Shown: positions 10,687-23,356 of the stretch, piece after piece
Layout of the letters: each line of letters begins with the position of its first letter
Position numbering within the stretch: the stretch's first letter is position 1
Origin: Pleurotus ostreatus/Saccharomyces cerevisiae fusant
Taxonomy: Eukaryota > Opisthokonta
Assembly (NCBI GenBank): GCA_024196135.1
Contig: JAMQCK010000032.1
Span: 1-64,000, forward strand
Direction of reading: 5' to 3'
DNA length: 64,000 nt
Program-made: the position numbers and the translations under genes
Notes under the pieces: model-generated
Databases searched by the model: none
What the model saw: the letters and a program-made list of their open reading frames with translations, nothing else
What the model was told of the DNA's origin: nothing

Positions 10687-12117
10687 TTACCGCCTGGCGC
10701 CGCGAGAGCCGGTACCGTACCCTCCAGCCCCGAGGTTGTCCAGCTCGACCTCGAGCTGCTTGATCGCGCTGTGCGCCATCTCCAGGTCCTTGTTGAGGCG
10801 GTCGCGCTCGGCAATGAGCTGAACACAATGCGTCAGTTCCCTCCTTAGCACGCCATCCACAAGCACGACTCACATGCTGCTCCCATTGGCGGAAGCGCGC
10901 CTCCTCGGCCTTGACCTGGTCGGTGAACTTCTTGCGCAGCTGCTCTTCCTCCTCGCGGAACTTCGGGTTGTCGAGCTTCTTGACCTTGGGCTCGCCGAAC
11001 TTGCGCGTCTCCATCTGCTGCTGGCGGTAGTTCTCGTAGTGGTTCTCCTCCGTCGTGGAGATGAGGTCCAACATGTGGGTGCGGATCAGAAGCTGGCGGA
11101 GCTTCTTGAAGTCGCAGTGGTTTTCATTCTCGACTGAAGGTGGAATGAGGACGCTAAGTTTGGCTTCGCACGACAGAACATACCTTCAGCAACACCCCAC
11201 ATGTACTCACGACCCTTCGTGATACGACCATCCGGAGTCTTGACATCCTCGGTGCTACCAATGATACTGAAAGGAATGGCCTCAATGAGCATCTTCGCAT
11301 GTTCAGCCTCTTCCTCCGCTGAGGGGTCGACGGGGGGCGTGTAAATGCGTATACCCTGGGCGGCGATGACTTCACGAATCTGCAGGCGCGCCGTCAGTTG
11401 GGCAAGGAGACACGTCAACGATACGACGTACCCTCTGCTTGAACGCGAAGAGGTCGTTCTGAGTCAACGTATCCGCCTTCGCAATCACGGGAATCAGGTT
11501 GACACGAGTACCCAGACGCTTCATGATCTCGATGTCGAGAGGCTTCAGACTAAAAGCCGCCGTTAGCGCGTTTCCTCCTCGGCTGCGCGCCGCTACTCAC
11601 GTATGACCTGTCGGGCGGATGAAGTACAAGCACGCGTGGACGCGCAGGTCGGTCTTCTCGTGCCGCTGAGGCTGCTGCTCCTGGCGCATGTACGCTTCGT
11701 GCTGGTCGTCAATGAAGTCGACAATGGGGTTCCAGCTGTCCCGGTTGTTCACATAGTCGCCAAAGCCCGGCGTGTCGATGACGGTGAGCTTGACCTTGAA
11801 GGCCTTCTCCTCGAGCTCGGCCTTGATGATCTCGACCTCAGTGAGCTTGTCGAGCAGCTTGGTGTGCCGCTTGTTGTACGACTTGGGCGGGGAGAGCTCG
11901 GTCGAGAAGAGCGTGTTGATGAGCGTGGTCTTTCCCAGGCCGGACTCGCCGACGACCATGATGGTGAAGTGCGCGCCGCGCTTGGCTACGATTTTGTGCC
12001 TCTGTGCGCGCGAATGGGTGAGCAGGACGCGAAGGACGGTAATGCGTGTGCACGCACCTGGTTAGGCAAGTTGGCAATACCGATGCCATCTCCCGTGGGC
12101 ACAGGTGCAGCAGACAT
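10687..12117 (-). CDS. CDC12: Septin, Cdc12 type
   Basis: Short N terminus [20 protein letters not shown], then after an intron [15 protein letters not shown]. The P-loop is GESGLGKT (about residues 38-45), G3 is DTPGFGDY and G4 is AKAD. Septin-specific segments include [34 protein letters not shown], the septin unique element around [11 protein letters not shown], and [20 protein letters not shown]. The C terminus is a coiled coil ([20 protein letters not shown] and [20 protein letters not shown]), ending [12 protein letters not shown]. The very short N terminus with GIANLPNQR fits Cdc12/AspC rather than Cdc3, which has a long N extension. Septins form GTP-dependent filaments at septa and bud or hyphal necks. 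Confidence 0.9.
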
Positions 12118-13441
12118 TTTGGCTGAACGACGGACGGAGGAGGGGAAGAAGTGAAATGAACAAGACGACGCGACGACGACGAGCGCGACGGTCAACCGCG
12201 GTGCCAGATGGAAAATGCCTTCTCGTGTGGTTTTTTGTTTGGCAAAAGCTTGGCGGTCGCTAGCGCGCGGAAGTTGCCGTCGGACAGTTCGACTTCCTTG
12301 GAAGCTTCTATTGCCATTACCTCTACAGTCATTGCCGAAGGTAGATGTCGTATGTGCATAGGCTATCGTCTCCTACTTGCGGTAAGGAATGCAATTGTGA
12401 AAAGGCGATCGTAAAGAACCAGGATAGCAAGCGTTGCAATAAATAGATGCACCGCGGGGCACTCCAATTCCACCGTCGCTGCTCTTGTTCGTGTCACACC
12501 TGTCCCTGTATATGTGCTTCATGATCACTAGCTAGTGCAACGAACGCTTGACACGAAACTGCTCGAGAGAACATGTTTACGGGAGGACGGATGCAAGCAT
12601 GATTCGCGTCTCTTCATTCGTGAATGGGAGTCAGACAACTCCCTGTGTCGCTTTGAGTTGTTGTGATCTCGTAGCGCTCGCAAAGCAAAAGGCCTGGACG
12701 AGGGCATCGATTATGCCTCTCAACGACGAGACGAAGGCAGCGCTACAAAGTTGATTATGTCTTCAAGTGCTGCCGACCGGGGGAGGGGAATTACGCCGGA
12801 CGAGTCGAACGGCGCACGTTTGCTGTCATGCTACTGCTTGGAATCGCAGTCCGATCTACCATAGAGGACTCGGACACCCGCGGTGGCGCGACAGGGACCA
12901 TGTTCAGGATTGAATGTGCTGGAAACGCTCACATGATAGTCTTGGAGGGGCTCACCGAGTGCTCAGGTCGGATTGGGCCTCAGACGACCCTCTGTAGCTC
13001 CTTCCCAGTACGTAGCGCGTGCGTAGGGCTGACCAGGATGTGGAGCCTTGTATTGGTATAGCGGAGGATCCCATGCAGATGCGAATCAGCCGCCGAAGAT
13101 GTTCGCAGAGGAGGACGTTATCGCCCATCCACGGCTTGCCTGGTATTGGCTAGACAAGAGCGAGATGTGCTGCTAAGATATATTCCGTGTCGAAGGAGGC
13201 TTGGGGAAGTCGATGCGGACCTTGGTGGTCGCGGGCCAGTCGGCGACGAGTGCAGTGTCGCTCTGGAGGAGGTCAAGTCGCGGTCGAGGCCTGCCTTGGA
13301 CGCCCCGACGTCATGATCAAAATGCGGGGTTCCTGGTGCGTGACGTCACGCCCCCGCGGGCTCAAAGCTTCGACGCGGGGACGTTGATCACTCCCATTCC
13401 AAACCCCGAGCTCGACACGGCCGACGACGGGCACGACCACA
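12118..13441. promoter_or_regulatory. 1.3-kb divergent intergenic region (septin / glycogen synthase)
   Basis: It lies between two divergent start codons and should hold both promoters. Only short open frames without family resemblance were seen, and no clear TATA box. It is much longer than the other divergent spacers in the first 10 kb, which suggests more elaborate control, most likely of glycogen synthase. Confidence 0.45.
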
Positions 13442-16400
13442 ATGGCGAGCACGGGAATGCGCAATGTCTCCAACCCCCTGCTCTTTGAGTCTGCATGGGA
13501 GGTCGCTAACAAGGTCGGCGGCATCTACACCGTCATCAAAACCAAGGTCAGTCGTGCTCGATCTTCGCCCGGGACGCGCGTATTTGCCCGAGACGCTGCG
13601 CTCGACGCGTCGGTATCGATGTAGGCGATATTATCGTACTTCCCCGTACTGACCGAGTACAGGTACCCGTTACAGTCGCCGAGTATGGCGATCGCTATAC
13701 CCTGATGGGTCCCCTCTCGTACAAGAGCGCGCCGATGGAGGTCGAAGCCGTGTATCCGGTCCCGGAGGGCTCCGTCCCCAAGGAGGAGGTCCCACCAGCG
13801 GTCAAAGATACTCTCGACTCTATGCGCGCCCAAGGCGTCAAGTCCCTCTACGGCCGATGGCTCATCGAGGGCTCGCCTAAGGTCATCCTCTTCGATACCG
13901 GCTCCATGTACCACCGCCTCGACGAGTGGAAGGCCGACCTATGGAACCTCGCCGGCATCCCCACCCCACCCTCTGACCATGAGACGAACGAGACCATTGT
14001 CTTCGGCTACCTCGTCGCCTGGTTCCTTGGCGAATTCGTCGCGCGCGAGACGGACAACGCGGTGATCGCTGCCTTTCACGAATGGCAGGCGGGGCTCGCC
14101 ATCCCGCTTTGCCGGAAGCGTCACCTTGATCTCACCACTGTGTTCACCACCCATGCGACTCTCCTTGGCCGTTACCTCTGCGCCGGTTCCGTCGACTTCT
14201 ATAATAATCTGCAGTACTTCGATGTCGACCACGAAGCTGGGAAGCGCGGCATTTATCACAGGTGCGATACGCTCTAACTACGCGCTCGCTCCATCACTCA
14301 TACTTCTTAGATACTGCATCGAACGCTCCGCCGCACACTGCGCGGATGTTTTCACCACCGTCTCCCACATCACGGCCTACGAAGCAGAGCATCTACTCAA
14401 GCGGAAACCCGATGGTGTCGTTCCCAATGGCCTGAATGTCAAGAAATTCCAGGCGATGCACGAGTTCCAGAACTTGCACTCGACTTCGTAAGTACCGCCC
14501 CAGTGCAGTGTCGATGCCATTCCCTGATATCTTTTTAGCAAGGAGAAGATCAACGAATTCGTTCGCGGACATTTCTACGGCCACCTTGATTTCGACTTGG
14601 ACAATACTCTCTATGTAAGCCTTCACGCAAGTCGCTTCGCATACGGTATCTGACGATACACTCAGTTCTTCACTGCTGGTCGCTACGAGTACAGGAACAA
14701 GGTATCTTGTCGTTCAACCTGCCCTGTATTTTTCACTCAACTTGAATCAGGGCGTCGACATGTTCATCGAGTCCCTGGCGCGGCTCAACTCCCAGCTGCA
14801 GAAGGCTCAAAGCAAGGTAAGGATCTGCCTCGTTCTTTGAGCTTACGACTTACCCCATTCTTAAGACAACGGTTGTTGCTTTCATCATCATGCCCGCAGC
14901 CACCAATTCGTACACCATCGAAGCACTCAAGGTGAGTTTTCTCGCTCTGAATTATGACCTGTACTCACTATCGCTAGGGTCAAGCCGTCACAAAGCAATT
15001 GCGCGACACCGTCCGCGAAATCGAGTCCCGTGTCGGTCAGCGACTTTTTGACCACGCCAGCCGATTCCATGGGTCCGTGTCAAAATTTCTGGAGAAGTTG
15101 CTTTCCTCTGACTGACTCTCATCTCCCCAGCGGCACCAATATGGCCTCCAACGCGCCGATCCCAACCGAGAGTCTTCTCTCCGACGAAGACATGGTGCTC
15201 CTCAAGCGCCGCATCTTCGCGCTCAAGCGCAACTCGCTCCCGCCGATAACGACGCACAACATGGCGGACGACGCGAACGACCCCATTCTCAATCAGATTC
15301 GGTGAGAGGAACAATGAACATGTCGACCAAGGGCGGCGACGATGAGGAACATGCCGACGAAGTCGAGGGCTGCGTGCTTCAGCTTCAGGCTTGAGTTTGG
15401 CTTATTGTGCGCAGGGTACTGACCATGCTTTTCCAGGCGAGTACAGTTGTTTAACAATGCTAGCGACCGGGTCAAGGTGAGAATCAGACTTTGAGACGAC
15501 ACTTGTCTTTCCTGATTACATCGTTCTTCCAGATCGTATTCCATCCCGACTTCTTGAACGCGAACAACCCTATTTTGGGTCTCGACTACGAGGAGTTCGT
15601 ACGCGGCTGCCATCTCGGTGTGTTCCCCTCGTACTACGAGCCATGGGGCTACACGCCTGCGGAATGCACGGTGAGCAAGCTTTCTGAAACATGTCCGCTG
15701 TTGCTGAACTTGTCTTCTAGGTCATGGGTGTTCCCTCAATCACGACGAACCTAAGTGGCTTCGGCTGCTTCATGCAGGACCTCATTGAACGTCCCGCCGA
15801 CGAGGTGTGTACTATCTGACTGTTGTTCTCCTGGAGCCCCTTCTTGAACGGTCCTCCAGGGCTGCTACATTGTCGACCGGCGAATGCAATCCGTTGAGGA
15901 CTCGGTCAACCAGCTCACCGACTGCATGTTCGCGTTCTGCAGTAAGACGCGGCGGCAGCGTATCAACCAGCGCAACCGTGTCGAGCGTCTGTCCCCGTTG
16001 CTGGACTGGAAGAATCTGGGCATTGAGTACTCGAAGAGCCGCATGCTGGCGCTTCGGCGTGCGTACCCAGATGCGTTTTACTCTGCCGAGGGTGAAGGTA
16101 AGTAACGGCTGGCATCTTGTGATGCCAATAGCTGACCCGGGGGCCATGAAGGCACCTTCGACGATGTTGGCGATTACTTTAGTGTCGAGCGCGCGACGCT
16201 TTCCGTTCCGGCTTCACCACGGTTGCGCGGCGCTGCAACACCCGGTGATCTTGGTACGCTTACGGAGGAGGTCAGTAGCAGCGATACCTTAGTCGCGGTC
16301 GAGCGATATGCTCATCTTCCTGCAGATGCAGAGTTTGTCGACCAGCGACTATCGCGGTCAGGCTTGGCCCAGCATGGAGGACGAAGAGGATTCGTACCCC

Positions 16401-16602
16401 TTGTGAGTTGCATCTGCAGCACTAACTGCGCCATGTTACCGACGATCTTGTCAGCCCTCTCGTCATGAAGGTGCGCTCGCGCTCCGGCTCCGTCATGAGC
16501 GGCGCGAGTACACCCGGCGGCGGCGCGTTCCGCAGCCTCAGCGAAGGCGACCTCGAACGGGCGGACGCGGCGCTGAGCAAGGTGAATGGCCGCGCGGAGT
16601 AA
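13442..16602 (+). CDS. GSY1: Glycogen [starch] synthase (GT3)
   Basis: Near-complete GT3 glycogen synthase: elongates glycogen from UDP-glucose in the cytosol. The N terminus ([20 protein letters not shown], then GIYTVIKTK) holds the K-x-G-G nucleotide-sugar motif. Other conserved stretches are [56 protein letters not shown] and [20 protein letters not shown]. The catalytic E-x7-E is in [11 protein letters not shown]. An arginine cluster ([20 protein letters not shown]) matches the glucose-6-phosphate site. The C-terminal tail is serine-rich ([17 protein letters not shown]) and resembles the inhibitory phosphorylation region of fungal and animal enzymes. About a dozen introns of 50-60 nt interrupt it. 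The start at 13442 is the first in-frame ATG. Confidence 0.95.
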
Positions 16603-17555
16603 TCCAGCAAGCAAGTACAAATGTTGTGCAGGAGAGCCTGATTTCCTGAAGGACGTGAGTATCGAACGTCGACTATCGCAAGACTTGGCGTACATCTGGA
16701 AAACGTAGAAGGAAGCTGCGGCGCGCATGTTAGCCTGCCATAGAGCGCGGCTTGATATCGAAGAAGGCGGGAGGGAAATGCTGTACAGTGGTGGATAAGA
16801 CGGAATGCTCGACGGTGATTATTGTGGTGCAATATTAGTACATACGAATTGTTGTTATCCATACGCCAACTTGTATCGCTACGAATGAGATGTTCGCCTT
16901 ACGCTCCACCAAAACGACCCTTCTGCGTATAGTCCACGCGTCCGTGCTGCTGGCACTGTGATGAATGTCCCTCAAACCTGTGTGCGGAAGTATGGCCGGT
17001 CGTCAGCTGCAGAGCCATTCTTGTACCAGGGGTCAGATCTCAGAAGTTGTTGGCATATGGGGATTGCACGGCTTCGAGGTGCTCGGATCTTGACGAGTGG
17101 CAGATCGCGGTGCGTCGAGGTGGCATGCTATCAGCGGACGCAGGGGTATCCTTGGAGGAGCAGGGTTAGAGGCAAGTCTAAGTTAGGCGCCGGTTGCGTC
17201 CTGGGCGCCTACTGATCGTGAACCAAGCGCATAAATGAACCTGCCGGGACGAAGTCAGTGTTTATGCGACGCGTCTATTGTCGAGTATTCTCCTAGACAC
17301 GCAACGTGGCGCAGGTGAGGCTAGTAGCGCCTTGACTCTCACCATCATGGACGCCAGAATACACTTGCTATTGTCGTCCCCGAGTCGCCCGCTCCTCACT
17401 TGTTCCGTCCTCAGGTCGGCCATGACCTCGAGGCCCGAAGGACTGAAACGGCTGATCGTGATGCATCAACACGGTGGGTGATTGAAGGGCATCATGGAGA
17501 TTTAAAGATCGTCCTTGGCGCCCCTGGCGTGCCCTGCAGTCCTCTTCATGCCCCT
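16603..17555. other. Intergenic region with a GGCGCC inverted repeat
   Basis: No gene recognised. Bases 17184-17191 and 17203-17210 form an 8-bp perfect inverted repeat (TAGGCGCC...GGCGCCTA), matching one at 44090-44128. An extra 5' exon of the DUF6533 gene may lie in the last 150 bases. Confidence 0.5.
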
Positions 17556-19023
17556 ATGGACGGGCTCAGCTGCGTCCTCCTCGCCAGCCTCACAGTCCTG
17601 GTATACGACACGATCGACACGTTCGCCGACCAGGTCAACCATGTCTGGGCGCCGCCATACTCATACGGGACCATCCTCTATATCCTACTCCGCTACTTCC
17701 CCTTCGTGGACGGCGTAATGGCTGTTGAGCGTACGTGGCGTGCAATGTTAGCTGAGCTTGGCTGACTTTCGGTCAGTGGTCTTCGACCATCCAGCGCCAA
17801 TAAGGTGTCGAACAGAGAATAGGGTTGTTACCTGTCAGTGATCATTGTCAGTAGAACGTGGTCGATCATCGCTGACTTGGTGAAGGTGTCATTGTCATAG
17901 GGATACTGGTGTCGGAGGGGGTACTGGCGATGCGTACCTACGCCCTGTACAATCGGACCCGTTGGATCAGCTATGTTCTTGGTGGAATATGGGTGGTACG
18001 TCTCGTTGATGTCCATCTGGTATTCACGCTCAAGCCTGCTCAGTGCACCGTCCTCCCTGCCCTGGCTATCTCTGGCGTCGAGCTGGCCTCCCTCGAATGT
18101 ACGTACAAGCCCGTTTACTTTGCCACTCTTATTCTTTTATAAAGTCCCTTGTTTTCACCGTAATACGCACTGACATTCACCCGGCAGATGGCTACAATCC
18201 TTCCCCAGGTTGTCACTTCGCGCATGCCAGCCCTATAATCATTGGGGCATATCTACTCCTTGTCGTCTCCGAAACAGGCGAGTTTCTTTGGGAAGGTGGT
18301 GTCGTCCTCGTCCCAAGCTCATATTCGCGTCGCAGCTATCCTCGGACTCACAGTTGCCATGGGTATTAGACATCGTACGTCTGACTATCCTTTTGTTCGT
18401 TGTCCATCTCGGTCGCTGATCACAACCAGTGCGTCGCATTTCGAACGCTCAGGCGCGCGGGTGGATTTTTAAGCTCTACCGCGATGGTGTGGTCTTCTAT
18501 CTTTCCATAGTTTGTGGGTACTTCTTCCCCCATAAAATGAGGCTTTTGGTCTCACTCGCGCCAATCAGTGATCTCCCTCCTCAACGTCCTTCTGCCAATC
18601 ATTGACGTACGTATCGCATCGTTCATACACCCCTTTATTAACCCCAGTGCCCAGGCCGATTATGCCAACTGGCTCGCTAGCCCTCAGCATACCGTCCACG
18701 GCATTTGCTCCTGTCGTATCCTTATGCTCATCCTCAAGCAGAAACGCTCCTCCCGCAGTCGGACGCGTAGCGGCGGTGGTGTAACTACATCGACTGCACC
18801 GACGATGACGCTCGATACGGAAGACATACTCAGCACCATGCCCACGGCATGGATTACAACTAATGACACGGACAATTTCGACAAGCCGCCGCAAGGGGGC
18901 GAGTATGCGACGCCTTATCTTGCAGAACATACCATGCGTGGTACGCACGATGCAGAAGCGGGGGGCCTCCGATATACAGTATACGAACGCGAGGCTGACG
19001 GGATCGAGCTCGAAGCCCGGTGA
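17556..19023 (+). CDS. DUF6533-type multi-span membrane protein
   Basis: The first recognised exon (MDGLSCVLLASLTVLVYDTI, then DTFADQVNHVWAPPYSYGTI, LYILLRYFPFVDGV) matches the DUF6533 pattern: a membrane helix, D-x-x-x-T/F, then W-x-x-x-x-S and R-Y-x-P. Further exons give hydrophobic segments (TYALYNRTRWISYVLGGIWV, ASPIIIGAYLLLVVSETG), for about seven spans in all. A hydrophilic tail rich in Thr and Asp ends EADGIELEAR. These proteins are numerous in Agaricomycetes and have no established function. The true start may lie upstream; 17556 was chosen because its frame enters the domain directly. Intron boundaries in the second half are uncertain. Confidence 0.7.
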
Positions 19024-19714
19024 CCGTTCGCAGACTCGACGAGACGACGCAGTATCACGGACCGCTGTGCCCTGGCTTTAACGTGTAGCATATACCTGTA
19101 GACTACGGGCGGGCAACGTAGTGTAATTTATAGATACCCGTTGTTGTAGGACATATGGAACCTAAAGGGATATTTTCTGTGCAACCAAAATGCTGCGAAC
19201 GCTTGCGTATTTGCCGGTGCGATGTCTCGCAAGGCGGAACCCACAAGGATCCACACACTCCACGTGACCGTTTTGCCTGCCGGAAGGCCAACTGCCGGCC
19301 GCCGCATTGACGTGCTCTTCATCTCGCATCTCGCGCTTGCATCTGCCTCTCATCCAGATTTCTGGATTCCAGCTGCATCCCGCCGTCTTTTGCCATGGGT
19401 CTCGGGCACATAGCGCCTTCGGCGCCTCCTCTATAGCGCCCTCCAGCATTCTCGATCGCTATTGGCTACTCGGATCTGGACGGACGGCCAAAAATGTCTG
19501 GCGTGTTTGTTGACTCGATCCCCCTTGTGCTTGTTGGATCTATCTCGAGCTCCAGTTGGCGGCTATTCTCGTGGGCCACATAGACTAGCACCCTGACTGC
19601 GTTACTCGGTGCGTTCGCCATCGGGGGCTCTCACGCCAGTTATCGATAACTGCCGCGTTCCCCCTGGACTTGCGCTCGTACTCATCGAAAACCCCAGTAC
19701 AGAACGATCGCACA
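19024..19714. other. Intergenic: DUF6533 3' end and permease promoter
   Basis: No gene recognised. Both neighbours are on the plus strand. A GC-rich inverted motif (gcgccttcggcgcc, 19418-19431) is present. Confidence 0.5.
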
Positions 19715-21724
19715 ATGTTGGACGAAGAGAAAGGACAAGAGTTCGCCAACAAGGACCCCATAGATGGTAGCGAGCGGGCATCGACTGTAGCTGGACGCAG
19801 TCGATGGGCGCAGAGACTGCTCGCGCTCGGGGTGGAGGAGCGAGGTTCGCATACACCCAGATCCCATCTCATTCCCTCTCCCCTACTCCCCTTACATCCC
19901 ACCACCTTGGGGATGCAGACTTCTAATCTCTCCCACAGGTGTCAAGCCTGTTCCACAAGACCATCGTACAGACAGCGGTTACGACAAGATTTTCTTCGTA
20001 TGGGCTTCCATGAACACGAACATCCTATCCTTCTCCGCCGGTACTTTAGGCCCCGTCGTTTACGGCCTTGGACTGCGAGACGCGTGTCTTGTCATCCTCT
20101 TCTTCAACCTGCTCTGCGCGGCCCCGCCCGCCTACCTGTGAGTCTACAGGAAGCATCGATTGCAGTTCACCGTCTGATGTGTGCGCAGGACGACGTGGGG
20201 ACCGAAAACGGGCATGCGACAGATGGTACAGGCACGGTACTCATTTGGGTATGCCCATCGACATTCCTCCGGCCTTCGCGCTCTCGGCTGACATTAGTCC
20301 TGCAGCTATTTTGGAGTCATCCTGCCCTGCATATTGAACCTCATCGGCATGTGTGGGTTCTGTATACTCAACTCCATCCTCGGAGGACAGACACTTGCGA
20401 GCGTCTCGAGCCACAACTTGAGCTGGACGTACGTCACAATAGACGAAGTCCATCTTGTCCTCGGTACTGACCTCAGCCTTTCCCAGTGTCGGGATAGTCA
20501 TCATCACGATCGTCTCCCTCTTTGTGAGTCGATCGGTCATTAGCGTTGATCCCCTTCTGACCACGCCGTACACAGATCTCCTTTTGCGGATACAAAGTTC
20601 TCACCTGGTTCGAGCGTGTGGCCTGGATCCCCGTGGTCATCGTCTACGTCGTCGCGCTCGGCGTCAGCGGCAAGCACCTCTACAACTTCGAGGGTGCCGA
20701 GCCTGCGACGCCTGGCGCGGTGCTGTCGTTTGCCTCCATCATCGTTGGCTTCGTGGTCACGTATTCGCCGCTCGCGTCAGATTTCACGATCTACTTTAGG
20801 CCTGGAATTTCGAGGTGAGCATACGCACCTTCGAGATGCGGGTTCATTGTCTGATGTTCTCTTCAGCTTCCGTCTCTTCCTCTACTCCTACTTCGGTTTC
20901 CTCCTGCCTATTGTAGGTATACATCCTCCTCAGCGTTTCCACGAACCTCACCATCGCATTCCAGGTACCCCTTCAATGTTTGGGTGCCGCCGTCGCTGGT
21001 GTCGCCTCGTCGCAACCGGAATGGGAAGCTGGCTATGCGGGCGACAATGTCGGTGGTCTCGTAGAAGCGATGCTCCACCCCGTTGGCGGCTTCGGCAAAT
21101 TCCTGACCGTGCTTTTAAGCTTGTCCGTGGCGGGCAACATCGCAGCGACCTTCTACTCCATGTCGATCAACCTGCAGCTCTTCGTGCCATTCTTGTGGGT
21201 CGTGCCTCGCTACGTCTTCTCCGTGGTCGGGACGGCGATGTGAGTCCCACCCATCTGTGGTACATTACGCAATCCTCTAACCAAGTTTCGCCGCAGCGTC
21301 ATCCCCCTCGCCATTGTCGGCGCGCACAGCTTCTACGATACCCTCACAAACTTCTTGAGTCTCATCGGGTACTGGGCCGGCGCCTTCATCGCCGTCATCC
21401 TTGTCGAGCACTGGTTCTTCAGGAAGTCCGACTTAAGGTCTTACGACCCCATGATATGGAACCGTCCGCGGGAGCTTCCGTCTGGACTGGCTGCCGTCGG
21501 TGCTGCCATCCTATGCTTTGGCCTGGTCGTACCTGGCATGGATCAAGTGTGGTTCGTCGGTGAGTTCAGCAGACTTTGCAAGCCAGAGAGTGGGACTCAT
21601 GATGCGCGCAGGGCCCATTGCAAAGACCACAGGGGATCTCGGCTTCGAGTTCGCTTTCTTTGCGACTGTGATTCTCTACATACCCTTCAGAATGTTGGAG
21701 ATCAAGATCAGGAAACGGCTGTAG
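19715..21724 (+). CDS. NCS1 family purine/cytosine-type permease
   Basis: The cytosolic N terminus (MLDEEKGQEFANKDPIDGSE) leads to RWAQRLLALGVEERG, the usual entry of fungal Fcy2-like permeases. About twelve membrane helices follow. Family landmarks are FFVWASMNTNILSFSAGTLG, CAAPPAYL, TTWGPKTGMRQMVQARYSFG, CGFCILNSILGGQTLASVS, SPLASDFTIYFRP, GNIAATFYSMSINLQLFVPF and IGYWAGAFIAVILVEHWFF. The end is FRMLEIKIRKRL. The family takes up cytosine, purines or related compounds by proton symport. The exact substrate cannot be read from sequence. Introns are short, and the last two exons skip a premature stop present in the unspliced frame. Confidence 0.9.
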
Positions 21725-21937
21725 GCGGTGGAATATCCTGGGTGTTGCACAAGCAAAGCGGTACAAAGACAGATGTGTAGAAAGTGTGTAGAAACTGGGA
21801 TCATCTCGTTTATACCACAGCGACAATAGATAGAGTAGTAGTCAGCATACATTCAAGCGTGGTTTCCATAGCATGGTTACAACAGCGGTTAGGACAACAA
21901 CAAAAGCAAGATGTGAATAGATAGGTATTGTGTTTGT

Positions 21938-22831
21938 TCAATCGCTCGAACTGGTCGTATCCGTCGACTCTTCTTCTTCGCTGAATACCTTCGCGGAAGC
22001 AGACCGACCACGAGGCCGTACGTGGCGTTGTTGAATGTCATCAATGAGAGCCTCTTCCTCGAGCAACGACGCGCTCTCCCCATGCGCGAGGATGTCAAGG
22101 TACATTGCGATGCTCTCGGCTACGTCTGCCTGATCGCCGTGCATGATGCCATCGTAGCCAGGGAGTGCAGCGATTACCTTGTCAAGCGCGACTGGGGGGA
22201 GCGTCGCCAGCATCTGCGTGCAGTGCTGGACTCGTTGCTACGATATTCGTAAGACCACCGCACGTGGTGCTCGACAAGGGTAAGCAAAGGACGCACCTCG
22301 ATTTGCCCATCGCGGCGAGAAGTAGACTTCCGTGCGACACGGCGCACCCAGCGCGCTTCTCTCCGGAGGTCAGAGCCCTTCGCGCATGCGACGTCGCGAC
22401 AATGGCGTACGGCACCGCGGACGAGTACGTCGCTGCGGGCATGGGCAGGGAAGTGAGCAGCGAGAGCGACAAGGTCGCCGGTATTGAAGGCGGAGGCGAG
22501 CCTACTGATGTATGCGAGCCGGCGCTAAAGTCGAAAGATCAACGAGTCAGCCGCGCACCACACTCAAGGCAGACAGAGAACGTGCCTCGACGGCGTGAGG
22601 TAGCGTAACCTCCTCATCCGTGTCTTCGCTAGCAGAGTCGGGTTTCGCAACGGGAAGGATCCACCGTCGGCGCTTGGCAGCGGGCTTATGGTCGCGCTCA
22701 TCGGATGCATCGTAGCCTCGCTCTTCATCGTCCGAGGTGCTGATGCGCGCCTTCTTGGAACGATGAAGCAGGACTGAAGCTCCGCTACTGCTCGAGTTGG
22801 TGGAAGACGCCATGCGTTTGAGGGGGGGCAT
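21938..22831 (-). CDS. Hypothetical basic/acidic protein, three exons
   Basis: I do not recognise a family. Three exons join in phase: exon 1 (MPPLKRMASSTNSSSSGASV) contains two basic clusters that could be nuclear localisation signals (HRSKKARIS, KPAAKRRRW) and an acidic stretch. Exon 2 (about 22295-22524) begins RRLAYISRLASAFNTGDLVA. Exon 3 starts MLATLPPVALDKVIAALPGY and ends in an acidic serine/threonine tail. The helix LASAFNTGDLVALAAHF is reminiscent of the first helix of NTF2/SnoaL-like folds, but this is weak. Support for the gene is the in-phase GT-AG introns and continuous frame. A second in-frame ATG at 22813 is possible. Confidence 0.55.
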
Positions 22832-23356
22832 CGTGAGTACTGGTCGACGCCCTCCTCACAACACGATGCGTGGCGGCGAATGGGGGAATGAAATGAATGA
22901 CGGCTCCGGAAGGTAGGGTTTAGGGGATTTGGGAGTTAGTATGGACGGTGGTTGGAGCCTTGCAGAGGTCGAGAAGAACGACAAGTGCTGGCGGAAGCGC
23001 TAAGCGCCAAGGCGTGAGAGACTCGCGTGAAGTGTGCGGCATCTGATCATGATTCAAGAAGAAAGTCAACCGTGAATATTCCACGTGCACCACGTGCAGC
23101 GGTAAGGTCCACGACCGGCTGGACCCGGATAGCTACCCACCATCTTCCCTCTTGCTATCGTGTGAAGAAATTGACTCTCAAAGAAGTACCCCAGATAGCC
23201 TTCAGCCGATGCTGTCAGAATACGGATGCAATATAGTAAAGAAAGGCTTGTGGGTACATTTCAGATACCACATAATTTGCCGCTATTATCTACAGCGCGA
23301 ATAGCGAAGGAGACGAAACCAACGTGAAGCACCTTCACTTCACCGAAACGACCATT
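22832..23356. other. Intergenic region, no gene seen
   Basis: It holds the 5' flank of the hypothetical gene and the 3' flank of the first glycosidase-like gene. No TATA box or repeat was recognised. Confidence 0.45.
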
